Shown here piece after piece: positions 1 through 9,575 of a DNA stretch of 64,000 nt (position 1 is its first letter; every line of letters begins with the position of its first letter). Below the pieces are notes generated by a model that saw only the letters and a list, made by a program, of their open reading frames with translations, did not search any database and was not told the DNA's origin. The DNA comes from Manis javanica (Eukaryota > Chordata > Mammalia > Pholidota > Manidae). The stretch lies in contig NC_133167.1 in assembly GCF_040802235.1 (NCBI RefSeq), forward strand, positions 1,999,001 to 2,063,000, in the 5' to 3' direction. The position numbers and the translations under genes are program-made.

Positions 1-885
1 CTGGAGGGTGAAAACAAGTGGGGTCACCAGGAAATAACTGGGGTGCCCCACCGTGGTCACCAAGGGACTTGGGGCCCCATTCGGGCTTGCCACTTACCGA
101 CGCGAGTTGGCCTCTGCAAGCCTCTGCCTCGTCTTTATGTCGGGGCTGCCAAGGTCCCCCCACTGGCTCTTAGCTGAGGGCCTGCAGCAGGCAGGGGTCA
201 CTCCCAGGCACCTGGGCACTGCGCTGCGTCTGGGACTCTGAGCCCCTCCCTTCCTGAGGTGTGGCTTCACCCTCAGTCCCCCCACCTTCCATTCTAAAGG
301 ACTTTCTCGGCATCAGATGGGAATGTCATGGATAAGAAAAATGCCTTCCCCGATGCAGCAGGACAACCCGCGGGTGACATCGACTTGCTGGGAATCCCGA
401 GCTGGCTTCCTCGGCTGCAGGAATTCGTGGGACGGAGCAGAGCCGCGGAGAGCCAGGCCCCCGTCCAGTGAGCACCATCCGTTCTCAGCACGTGATCGCA
501 GCCGGAGAGCCCTGGGGCCCTTCCACTTGCAGGTCAGCTGGCATGGATGCCGGCCCTGACCCGGCTCGGTATTTACTGAGAAAATATCACGTGCCTCCCC
601 ATCTGCTATTACACTTAATATCTGAAACCAGCCCACACAAAAACAAGGGGGTGTTTAGTAGCAGAGGCAGGCTCTCCTTGGCACACTGAGGGCGTCGGAT
701 CCGAGGACGCTGTGTCTGAGTCTCACATGGGCCGATCCCTTCTCCTCCCGTGGAGGTGGGGGGCGCTAACTCGGGGCCCACCAGGAGGGGACTTCTCACC
801 CTGAGCCCAGCCCACACAGCGAGCCCTCAGCACTAGGCTGCCCTTCCCTTTTAGCACCTCCCAGAGAGCCTACCCTCTGCCCCCG
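1..885. other. GC-rich unique sequence, no gene seen
   Basis: I see no repeat family, splice-bounded exon or extended protein-like frame here. The open frames on both strands are short and overlap one another. The sequence is ordinary GC-rich, CpG-depleted mammalian DNA. Confidence 0.6.
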
Positions 886-1216
886 AACGTCTCATCCAAT
901 CACTCACCAACATGAGCTGTGCACCTCGTTCCGGGTGCATGGGACACGTCAGCACAGGGACCAGCCTAGACTAAGACGCCCGGCCTGGTGGGAGTCAAGT
1001 TCCAGTGGGTGCAAGGGGCCGGCTCTGGGACAGATGAGGGGAGTGGGTGAGGGGCTGCGCCGTAGGTGGGGAGCGGACTGGGACTCCGTGGGGGGGTGAC
1101 ATTTGAACAGAAACCTGCAGTGGAAAGGAAGCCGCCGCATGGACACAGGGGATCTGGGATGTCAGCTGTGCTGGAGGAGGAAGGCCGGAGCCGGGCAAGA
1201 CCACAGAGGGCCTGGG
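886..1216 (-). repeat. L2 LINE 3'-end relic (antisense)
   Basis: On the plus strand this reads like the reverse complement of the 3' end of an L2 LINE. A degenerate version of the L2 'shared 3' end' lies near 905-960. It is followed around 1080-1215 by the block beginning GTGACATTTGAACAGAAACC and a stretch equivalent to the L2 'GATCTGGG...GGGCCT' segment. It is very old and gapped. The right end coincides with the insertion point of the LTR that follows, so the LTR probably inserted into this L2. Confidence 0.6.
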
Positions 1217-1650
1217 TGTCAGTGTCCTGGGGCTGCTGTGACAAATCACCACAAACTGGGTGGCTTAAAACAACAGAAACGTGTTTTCTCACAGTTCTGG
1301 GGGCCAAAAGTTCAAAATCTATGTGTTGGCAAGGCTGTGCCCCCTCCGAGGCCCTAGGGAAGGCTCCCAGCCCCTGTTCTGCTCCAGTGCCCCTGACACC
1401 TCACTGTGGCCTGCCTGTGACCTCACACGGCCCCCCTCGGGGGCTCCCCATTGCTTCTCTTCCTATGAAGACACTTGTCATGGGATCCAGGGCCATCCAG
1501 GTAAGCTGGCAGGGTCTCACCTTAAGATTCTTGACCTAATCACACCTACAAAGACCCCTTTTCCAAATGTGATCACATTCACGCGCAGCAGAGGTTATGA
1601 CTGGGCCGCATATGTTGGGGCCACACTGCAGCCTCCATGTCAGGCTGACA
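1217..1650 (-). mobile_element. ERVL-MaLR (MLT1/MST-type) solo LTR, antisense
   Basis: The plus strand shows the typical antisense opening of mammalian MaLR LTRs: TGTCAGTGTCCTGGGGCTGC, then an ACAAACTGGGTGGCTTAAAA block, then CACAGTTCTGGGGGCC. The matching far end is CCTAATCACACCTACAAAGA with a CCAAATGTGATCACATTCAC block. Length (about 430 bp) suits a MaLR LTR. No internal retroviral sequence is seen, so it is a solo LTR. The subfamily is not determined. The internal 1370-1460 part is GC-rich and poorly conserved. Confidence 0.75.
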
Positions 1651-2960
1651 ACCTATGTGTCCTGGTGGGAAGTACAGAGCGGTGATGGGGGAACCCTAGA
1701 TTCTCAGGCAGGGAGGGTCTAGAACAGCTCTAGTCCGAACCATCACAAGGCCGTTGGGGCCACCCTGCTCTGTGCTGGGTGTTCCACGGGCAGGGTGCTG
1801 CGTCCTGCCTTGGACGCCTCTACCTGCTGGACCGGTGCAGTCAGGATACGGGGGGCCTGCGCAGGTAGCCCTCCATTCTCAGGCATCCCCAGAGGCTTCT
1901 GTGCAGTGAGATCACATGTTCACACGTCCAACAGACATCAGCAGACCCCACAGGGAGGGGCACGCCTGTCCCGGCACAGGGCGACCAGGCCTGGTCAAGT
2001 CAATGACAGTCGCCAATGATGGTGGCAGAGAGGGCTCAGGGCAAAGAGGCATGTGCTGAGCTACAGGAGGGTGGCTGAGGGGCTCAGCACGGCCCCAGGC
2101 AGGGGTCTGGTGGGGAGGGTCTGCAGGTACTGGGGCCAGCACCTGGTGGTGGGGGTGAGGGTGGGCGTGAGGCTGGAGGAGGGAGGAGGCTGGCCTCAGG
2201 AAGCCTGCCTGGCAGGGCTGGAGTGGGCCTCACCCTGCTGTCCTGGATGGGCTCCAAGCCAGGGAGTGGTATGGCCAGGTCTGCAGGGTGCATTCGGAGC
2301 CCGGGCTGTGTGGTCCCTTCAGGATTTTTGAATCCTGTCGCGGATGCAGCAATGTCCCAAGCGCTTTCTCACTGCGTCTGGCTTAACCTCCGAAGCCACG
2401 CTGGGAGGTGTGGAGGCCTCCATGCATTTTGTGGGAAGTGGTGGGAAGACTAGTTTTCATTTTCTTTCTCAGATACCTGGGTGTTCTGATCACGGCTGGG
2501 ATGTTGCAAAGGTTGGAAATCCTATCTCTGGTTCCAGCCAAGCTATTGAGCAGAAAGTGAAGTCAGGAGGCTGCAGTGAAGACCCAGAGCCTGGAAGAAT
2601 GCCTGGCACGCAGCCCTTGGTGGGAAAGCTGCAGAGTTAATTCCTAATTCAAGAAAAGGAAACATGGGAAGAGATAGATGAAAAGTTATGGGTTGTAAAG
2701 TAGCACAAAAAGAAAAACTTTCAGTTGCCGTATTGAAGGGGGACAGAGGAGAAACCCTCTACTTGTGTCCCCTCTGTCAAGCCCTTTGTAGAATATGGGT
2801 AAACTATGTCCTTTCCACTGTGTAAGGGAAAAACTCCCTGAAGTGGCTGGAGTGATGAAACAATGTCTTCTCATGAGAGCACCTGGCGCCCAGGGTGCCG
2901 TGCGAGCTGCCGAGCCGACAAGCCCCGGAACAGGCGGCAGGTGAGCCCCAGACCTTCTTC
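1651..2960. other. GC-rich unique sequence
   Basis: No recognised repeat or gene. The region includes G-rich, GGAGG-containing purine runs at about 2140-2200 and a more AT-rich part at 2640-2860. Frames on both strands are short and overlapping. Confidence 0.5.
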
Positions 2961-2961
2961 T

Positions 2962-3145
2962 GGGCCTGACTCCCAGCCTCCCTGCTTCCCACTGGTGACA
3001 CCTTGGGCAGCTCACCTGCTCCGAACCTCGGTTTTCTTGTCTATCACATGGGGCCAAGTGAGTGCAGACTTCTCAAGGTCGCTGTGTAGACTGAGGGAGA
3101 TGACGCCCAGGCAAGGCAGCCTGCTGCCTGGTACACACCGAACGA
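2962..3145 (+). repeat. MIR SINE
   Basis: The middle of a MIR is recognisable in sense orientation. A CACTGGTGACACCTTGGGCA segment (the MIR 'tgtgaccttgggca' core) is followed by the 'cctcggttttcttgtctat' equivalent of 'cctcagtttcctcatctgt', an ATGGGG block and a degraded right part ending near GCCTGGTAC. It is an old, inactive tRNA-derived SINE. Confidence 0.8.
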
Positions 3146-3149
3146 GGCT

Positions 3150-3400
3150 ATTACTTTTTATCGTGCTGTTATTTACATACCAGCCGCTGTGCCAAGGGTC
3201 AAGCATTGAAGGTACGCCGATGATCAGAACATCCACCGACAGTTTTGATGTTTAGTTGGGTAGATAGACAAGAAACAAATCATGAGTTATCTACACGTCA
3301 CTCTGGGAATGCGGGTTAGGAGTTCGTGGGTTCTCGGTGGGGAGGCCAAGAAAGGTTCTCCCGCAGGGTATTCAGGGAATCCTGGAGTGAGTGCCGTGTA
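3150..3400 (-). repeat. L2 LINE 3' relic (antisense)
   Basis: CAGCCGCTGTGCCAAGGGTC followed by a GATCAGAAC / AGACAAGAAACAAATCATGA stretch corresponds to the antisense 3' part of L2 ('gccaggcactgtgctaggc ... gaacaagacag ... agacaataaacaa'). It is heavily diverged. It lies directly next to the MIR. Confidence 0.55.
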
Positions 3401-4830
3401 CACGATCACACGTGTGTTCTATAGACGAGCCGACGCTGACCCTGGGTCCTCAGACTCGCCGCTAGGTACAGGGGTCAACGCTGTACGCACAGGAAAACTC
3501 ATAGAATAAATATTTCATCGTGTGCTGTGAACAATGTTTTAACTATCTTGTTAAGAAACAAACACCCCATCTGAAAAAAATCATGTGAAACATTCTCCGT
3601 AGGTGTTTCCAGTATCCTACTAGTCAGCTTTTGCTAGGTCAGACCACAGAACAAGCAAGCCCCGGATGCCCGTGGACCGCAGCCCTCCCGTTTCACGCTC
3701 ACGCTGGGTGGGCTGGGTGTCTGCTCTACGGGTCTTCACCAGCCAGGCTGAAGAGTCCCTTTCTGGGACATCCCATCCTCTTGACTGAGACCCCTTGATC
3801 AGGAGGCGGTGCGAGCCTTTTGGGTGTGGCACAGGTCACACCTGCTCCCACGCCACCGGCAAAGCCAGTCTCAAGTTCATGCACAAAGTCAAGAGTGCCT
3901 GCCTGCCAGAAAGTAGGGCTGAGTGATTGCAATCAGTAATGTTACCTGTCAGAAAGCATCTTGAACAACTTGGTCATCCCAGAAGACGTCCAGGTACACT
4001 GAAAAGAATCAGCAGGTCTTGTCTTTGCTCCATTAGATGATCAGATCTGCTTTCTTCCCAGTGAATGACATATCCCAGCAAAATGTTTCTGCTTAACTAT
4101 GTGAGATAAGATCTATTTTCAGTATGCAATATTCCTAGTGATTTTTTCTGCTTTTCCAAGCTTCTTCCTCAGTAAGAATGTATTATCTGATATGATGCAG
4201 GAATGAAAGAAGGCAGGCCGGTGAGCAGTTGTCGTTGTCCTTGCCCTGCCTGCCGCCCGTAACACACCCACTGAGCACATTGCCATCCGTTCCTCACCTT
4301 TCCCAGACACGTGTGTCTGGCTGGGAAATGCTTGGTGCCTGGCAGGTTGGTGGTTCCAGGATTAATTATTAAAACAGTCTTCCTTTGGGGAGGGGAACCT
4401 GGACATTTTCCTGCCCTGGATGGGTGAGCACCCTAGTTTTATTTGTAAAATGGGAAAACAGCTCCCAGTAGCTCAGGCAGGTTCCAGGCAAATCCCCTTC
4501 CAGCTGTAGGCCTCTGCTCTGAGTGGCACTGTCTTCCTGGGGCACAGGGCCTCGATCTTGGGTGTGAGCTGGCTGTCTGGCCATGGCCCTCTCTGGTGTA
4601 TCCGGGAGTCTGCGCTTGCATCTGTGGCCTGAATTCTTGATCGGGGCAGGTCTGTCCTGAAGATCCCTCCCTGGTGGGTGCCCACCCACTGAGCAGTTGG
4701 GCCTTTCCCAGGTCCAGTTCAATAGGTCCAACAATTGCCCCACATCACAGACTGTTGCCACCTAACTGGGTAGGGGAGGGGGCTGTAAGATGGTGGAGGA
4801 GGCAGATCATTGGGGGGCGACAACTAGGAC
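3401..4830. other. Unique sequence between L2 and L1 relics
   Basis: No gene or confident repeat. A moderately AT-rich stretch spans about 3490-3600 and 3930-4200. At 4430-4460 a weak GTAAAATGGGAAAACA match to the MIR right half can be seen, but it is too short to call. Confidence 0.45.
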
Positions 4831-5890
4831 CATCTATGTCAGTAGGTGCATAGGAAGCATTTGGCACAATAGATGGAAAAAACCTTACAGAAAACTAGGA
4901 ACGTCAAAGAACTTTTCAACTTGACAAATCAGATTTGCAAATTCTATGGCTGACACAATTCATGGTAAGAAAACAGGATTCTTTCCTCCTGTGGTCAGGC
5001 ACAAGGCAAGGTGTGTCTGCTCTCGGGATTCTACTCAGCATTGTGCTGGAAGCCTCACCAGGGCAGGAAGGCAGGGAAGAGAAACGGAGCTCATACAAGG
5101 AGAGGAACAACTGACTACGTGCTCAGGACAAGATTATCTGTACAGAAAATCCTAGAAGATCTGTAATAAAGCTGCCAGAAGTAATAAGTTTGGCAAGGTT
5201 GCAGAATAGTAGATCGGTGTTCAAAAATCAATTGCATTTCTGTGCACTAAGAGCCAAATGCAAATTGAAATTTTTAAAGATACTATCACTTACAATAGCA
5301 TCAAAATATGAAACACAGTGAATAAGCTTAAAAAAGTATGCCAGACTAATGTGCTAAAAGCACAAAATATTCAGGAAATTACAGGAGATCTATCTGAATT
5401 GACTGTTATACCATGTTCATGAATCAAGACTCAATGCTATTGAGATGTCAATTCGCCTCACATTGGTCAATGATTTAAAGCAATCCCACTAAAAATTCTA
5501 ACAGCTACTTTTAGGGTAGAAATCACAAAGGTGATTGCATATTTACATGAAAAGTACAAAGGGCCTAAAATAGCCAAAATAATTTTTTTTAAGTGAAAAT
5601 TAAAATCAGAGGACTTATGCCACCTGATTTCAAGACTTTTTACAAAACTATAGAAATCAAGACGTAGCATTGCTATATGGATAACCATATAGATATATGC
5701 ACAGGACAGAGAACCCAGAAAGACTCAAGGAGATATGGTCACTTAATTTTCAACAAAGATGCCCAGATAATTCACTGGAAGAAGGGACAACCTTTTTTTA
5801 GCTATGGTATTGGGAAAATTGGACATCTGTGTACAAAACATGAGCTCTACCCTTATCTCACACCATATGCAAACCTTCTAGTGTGGCCTG
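4831..5890 (+). mobile_element. L1 LINE ORF2 fragment (sense), 5'- and 3'-truncated
   Basis: About 1.06 kb of an old L1 in sense orientation, covering the reverse transcriptase and the start of the C-terminal part of ORF2. Landmarks: a degenerate 'agatgcagaaaaagcatttgac' at 4846-4870, the 'acaaggcaaggtgtgtctgctct' block at about 5000, AAAAATCAATTGCATTTCTGT at about 5223, ACAATAGCATCAAAA at about 5292, the 'caatcccactaaaaattc' block near 5482, and a GGACAACCTTTTTTTAGCTA-like block near 5785. The catalytic FADD-equivalent codons fall at about 5119-5130. They no longer encode F-A-D-D, and the frame is broken throughout, so the copy is dead. The L1 ends near 5890, just before a MIR. Confidence 0.9.
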
Positions 5891-5929
5891 CTGGGTTTTG
5901 TTTTTGGTGAGTTTTTTTCCCTATTTTAT

Positions 5930-6080
5930 TGAGTAGCAGAGGAAGGCCCTCCGTCAGGTTGACCCTAGGCTCCACCCTAGGTCCCAGATGAAAAAACTGA
6001 GGGTCACAGAGGTTAATGAGCTTGTCAAAGCAGGGGGCTTAATCTGTGGAGGAACCCACTCAGCCTGCAGCTTCCTGCCT
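5930..6080 (-). repeat. MIR SINE (antisense)
   Basis: CCAGATGAAAAAACTGAGGG TCACAGAGGTTAATGAGCTTG is the antisense MIR core ('acagatgaggaaactgaggc..agaggttaagtgacttg'). It is followed by a degraded tRNA-related left part. Confidence 0.8.
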
Positions 6081-7735
6081 CCAATGTCAGCGGACTTTCT
6101 GTGGGTCACTTTGCTTCCTAGGACCTCCTGCAGGTCAAAGACAACCTCAGAGGAGAGTGATCAGCAAGGCTGTGTTCCAAAGTCCAAGGGGTGTCAGTGA
6201 TCTTAAACCAGCACCTCAGGTACTGCAAGGGAAAGAAATCCGGAACGCCCAGGGGACAGTGTCCTCTGCTGTCCACGGCAGGGAGAGAAGGGCCTGCCCA
6301 GTGGTGGCGCCAGAGAGCAAGGCAGGAAAGGGGCCACGAGCTACCACTGTCAGTCTTTCCCAACAAAACCTTCAATACAATCTGAGTTTTGCAGATGCTT
6401 AGGGGAAGAGTGCTGTTTCTGGAGAATTCTGTGAGGCTTGTTGCCAGGAAGGTTTAGGGTAAGAACAAAATTTGCACGGAGGAAACGCCCACACCTGGGA
6501 TGCCTCTCCTCTTTCTCAAGGGGAGCCGGGGAGTCGGCACTCCTGACGACCTGCAGCCTCGCAGTGAGATAAAAATGTACAAGGGACTTGTGTCTGGGAA
6601 GACGATGTCCATGGCCACCCAGGCCCAGTGACGTATGCAGTGGACTCTCTGGTGGCCTCTGGTGCTGCACTAGGGCTGGGCTTGTCCGGGGCCGTCCACA
6701 GCCTGTAGTCCTGCAGACAGCGAAGCAGCTTCCTGCAAAGGCGGGGTTGTTCTTATTATGTCCACGCACTCGAGAGGAGGCTGAAGCCGCCTGGTTGTGG
6801 AGGGCTGGTGCCCAAGCCCGGACCATAGGGTCGCCCTCTCTGGCTTTGTGCTCTCTGACCCCAGGCTGTCCGAATCTCCCAGGCTGAAGCGTTCCCCAGT
6901 CTGGTATACTGTGCTGCCTGTGCGGGCACGTGTACCGGGCGAGGGAGGATGACCTGTCCTGGGATGCACATTGCTGCCAGGCCACCGTGCCCCAGAGGTG
7001 AGCTCCCTTAACCACCACCACAGCTCCCAGCATGACGGGCTCTCCCGGCTGCCCTCCGACTTGCCACCCACCACACAGGTGGCACCTTGCTCCCGACGGT
7101 TAGTGCCACACCGACCTTCTAATATTCCAGGATTCTGTGATCCCCAGTGCTGTCTGGGAGCCCGGGTCTGTGAGGACGGCCCCCACTGAGCTCTCAGAGA
7201 TGCTGGCCCCTCCCCGACCCACGTGAGAGGCTGCGGTCTGCCGAGAGTGCCTGGGGCCTTGCCCACTGCCCGGCCCTCTGGTGGGTTTGCTGGCCTCATG
7301 TGCGTCTTTGAGCCTCTGACCCCCTCCACCGCCCACCATAGCAGTTCTTGCTTTTCCCCTTTGTTTGTGTGGATGGGCCCTTCCAGGCTTCTGGAAGGGC
7401 AGTCAGAGGCATCTCCCAGGCACTCCCTGGCCACCCTCTCTCCCTTAGCAACCTGACCCCCACCCTCGTGCCGGCTTCCTCAGGATGCCTGGCTCTGTTG
7501 GGACACTTCAGCAAGGTTCAGTGGCCCCAGCTGGGTGACACTGTGACTTGACTACTTACTGCTCTGGAGGCCAGGAGGGGAGTTTGGGGTGAGACCTGGG
7601 AGCATGTTACCTCACAAGGCAGAGGTCTCTGCTCCCCACAGGCAGGTGGAGAGCAACTGTCTTTAACAGGGAGGAGTGGGCCACTTGTGCCAGCCAGCAG
7701 GCCAAGGGACCCAGAGTCCCCACATTTCCTAGGGC
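6081..7735. other. GC-rich unique sequence with long chance ORFs
   Basis: Two overlapping minus-strand open frames (about 227 codons at 6350-7033 and 254 codons at 6670-7434) cross this stretch. They are rich in Gly, Arg, Pro and Ser, are mutually overlapping in different frames, and contain no recognisable domain, so I read them as chance frames. No repeat family is recognised. Confidence 0.5.
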
Positions 7736-7813
7736 GTCCACGTGGCTGCCCATCCGCCTCTCAGGGGTCCAGTGTGTCCACGTGGCTGCCCACTCACTTC
7801 CCGGGGGTCCAGT
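7736..7813. repeat. 40-bp imperfect tandem duplication
   Basis: The segment beginning GTCCACGTGGCTGCCCA at 7736 recurs with a 40-base period at 7776. Both copies end in GGGGTCCAGTG and differ by a few substitutions in the middle. It is a simple local duplication. Confidence 0.9.
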
Positions 7814-7815
7814 GC

Positions 7816-8248
7816 TTTGCTCCAATCAGGGACCCGAGCTTGGCTGAGGAGGGAGGGAGGCCTATGTCCAGGCCCCATTGGACAGGGCCTGGGGCACGTC
7901 TCAGGAGGGGTGCAGGGTGGCCTGAGTGGGCTGCCTTGGAAGAGGCAGCCGGGCAGGACGGGGGAGGCAGAGGGTGAGGAGTGGGGAGCCAAACCCTCTG
8001 TCTCTGCCCAGTGACACCCAGTCCCATACATCTAAATTAAGACACCTGCTGGGGTAGTGCTACTAGGGGTTCAGGACGCTGCAGGCGGCTGAGCTGCTGT
8101 CCACTCCATTTGCACACAGGGACGCGGTGAGCACCAGCAACAGGCCAGAGCAGGGCCCCGCGGCCACAGGCAGGAAGCATGCTAGTAACCGTGATGTACA
8201 CAAGGGCTGCAGCCACTTGGCGGAGAGGGACACTTTCCTTGGTGACAA
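7816..8248. other. GC-rich unique sequence
   Basis: Nothing recognisable as gene or repeat. Open frames overlap on both strands with no domain signature. Confidence 0.5.
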
Positions 8249-8506
8249 ATGGATGAGGAGGAAATGCAGAATTCAGGAACACTTCAAAAGGTGGAAGGTG
8301 ATAAAGCAATTACACACAAAAATCGAAGGACTGTGGCCACAGCATTGGAGGGATTTTCAGGGCTTGACATGTTTTCTTTATCAAAGAAAGAAACTGACCC
8401 AGTGGTCTCAATTTATGATCTCAGGAAGGCTAAGAAACTAGAGGGGAAAATAATAAAAATGGACATAGATCATATTAGTAGAAACATACGTAGATTGTAT
8501 TCTTAG
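8249..8506 (+). other. 85-codon open frame, coding status doubtful
   Basis: An ATG-initiated 85-codon frame lies in an AT-richer islet. Its product is mixed-charge (Glu/Lys/Asp/Arg-rich) and less repetitive than the GC-driven frames elsewhere. After two consecutive stops (8504-8509) the same frame stays open to about 8580, again Lys-rich. I recognise no family, there is no splice context, and the length is within chance for this composition. It could be a decayed pseudogene or transposon fragment, or simply noise. Confidence 0.15.
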
Positions 8507-8605
8507 TGAAAACAAATGCATTTAAATATGAAAAAGCTGAAATTGGTCACTAAAGCCATGGGCTCATCCAAATCAAACAAATGAGTGGGATACTTGGATT
8601 AACCC

Positions 8606-8820
8606 AGGACCGGGATGCTGGACCTCGGCACTGTTGACACTTTAAGCCAGATCCTCTGTTGGGGGCGGGGGACGTCCTGGGTGTTGCAGGCTGTTGAGCA
8701 GCACCCTAGCTTCCCTACTGCTAACACCCTCCCCCCCGCTGGGAAAACCAAAAATACCTCCAGATGTCACCGAATGCCTGTGGGGAGGAAGTGGCCCCCG
8801 GCTGAGGAACCCTGCTGCAG
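8606..8820 (-). mobile_element. MER20-like hAT-Charlie DNA transposon fossil (antisense)
   Basis: About 215 bp. On the plus strand it runs from CCTCGGCACTGTTGACACTT to GGCTGAGGAACCCTGCTGCA, the reverse complement of the familiar non-autonomous hAT element whose terminus reads 'cagtggttctcaaccag'. The internal CAGCACCCTAGCTTCC and AAAACCAAAAATACCTCCAG blocks match the expected order. The family name is from memory. The overall identification as a short MER-type DNA transposon is firm. Confidence 0.75.
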
Positions 8821-8901
8821 AATAAAAAAGATCAGAAGGCCGCAGACCCGGTATCTGAGGGGTCATCAACTGATCTTAGATTTTCAATGACAAATCCTGT
8901 C

Positions 8902-8925
8902 TTTGGTATAATTTGGTATAATTTG
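8902..8925. repeat. 10-bp tandem repeat (about 2.4 copies)
   Basis: TTTGGTATAA is repeated twice in tandem and followed by TTTG. It is a small AT-rich local duplication. Confidence 0.85.
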
Positions 8926-9053
8926 TTTCTGAGCATTCCTTGAGTACCTATCACGTGATGAGAAAAGCTGACCTAGATTCGAGATACCACGTGACGACTT
9001 GGGGGTGTGGTGTCGGTCAGCAGGGGGTGGAGGTGCGGCAGGCCAGCCTGCAC

Positions 9054-9105
9054 GGTTTGCGTCTGGCAGGAAACAACCCGGTTTGCGTCTGGCAGGAAAC
9101 AACCC
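9054..9105. repeat. Perfect 26-bp tandem duplication
   Basis: A 26-base unit starting GGTTTGCGTCTGGCAGGAAA occurs twice back to back (9054-9079 and 9080-9105) with no mismatch. The lack of divergence points to a recent duplication, possibly polymorphic in the species. Confidence 0.97.
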
Positions 9106-9224
9106 GAGGCTTCAAAACAGGGAATGATCTCCAGTTGATGAGTACTGGCGACGGGACTTCTGGTAGCATCACGTTTTCTAGATGGACTACATTCTGGGGA
9201 AAAGGCTATAAAGACGTGACCAGG

Positions 9225-9575
9225 AATAAGTGGCTCGCAGTGCCACGTCCCTGCCCTCCCCCACTCCGCGGGGGCATTGCCTGGGGAGGGCTGCCCTCGG
9301 CATGAAGCCTCGTCTTGTCCAGGTGCCCTGGCTTGTCCCCGACAGCCGCCACCGTCCGGCTGGGCCCTCGGTTGGGGCTCACCCGCTCCCTGGGACTGGA
9401 GGAGCCCCCAGTAGCTTTCTGATGCCTGTGCCTGAGGGGCCCCAAATTCCCAGGCCTCGGGGCCAGGCTGTTCCAGCAGAGACGGGAGGGAAGATCTCCC
9501 TGCCGCGCTCTGGGGACCCGGGCTCCCTGGTCCGTGGGCAGGGCAGCGCTGCTGGGTGGCCCCGCCTGCGTTGCC
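9225..9575. promoter_or_regulatory. CpG-enriched GC-rich patch
   Basis: I count roughly 21 CpG dinucleotides in about 350 bases, clearly more than in neighbouring DNA. No TATA box, initiator or downstream exon can be tied to it. It may be a weak CpG island or simply a GC-rich segment protected from methylation decay. Confidence 0.25.

Noticed and set aside
6296-6312. CTCF-like CCCAGTGGTGGCGCC
   Set aside because: It matches only the right half of the core and is out of register at the 5' half, so it is too weak compared with the full match at 32100.
6350-7434. Two long minus-strand frames (227 and 254 codons)
   Set aside because: They overlap in different frames, are low complexity and have no domain. 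Chance is sufficient.
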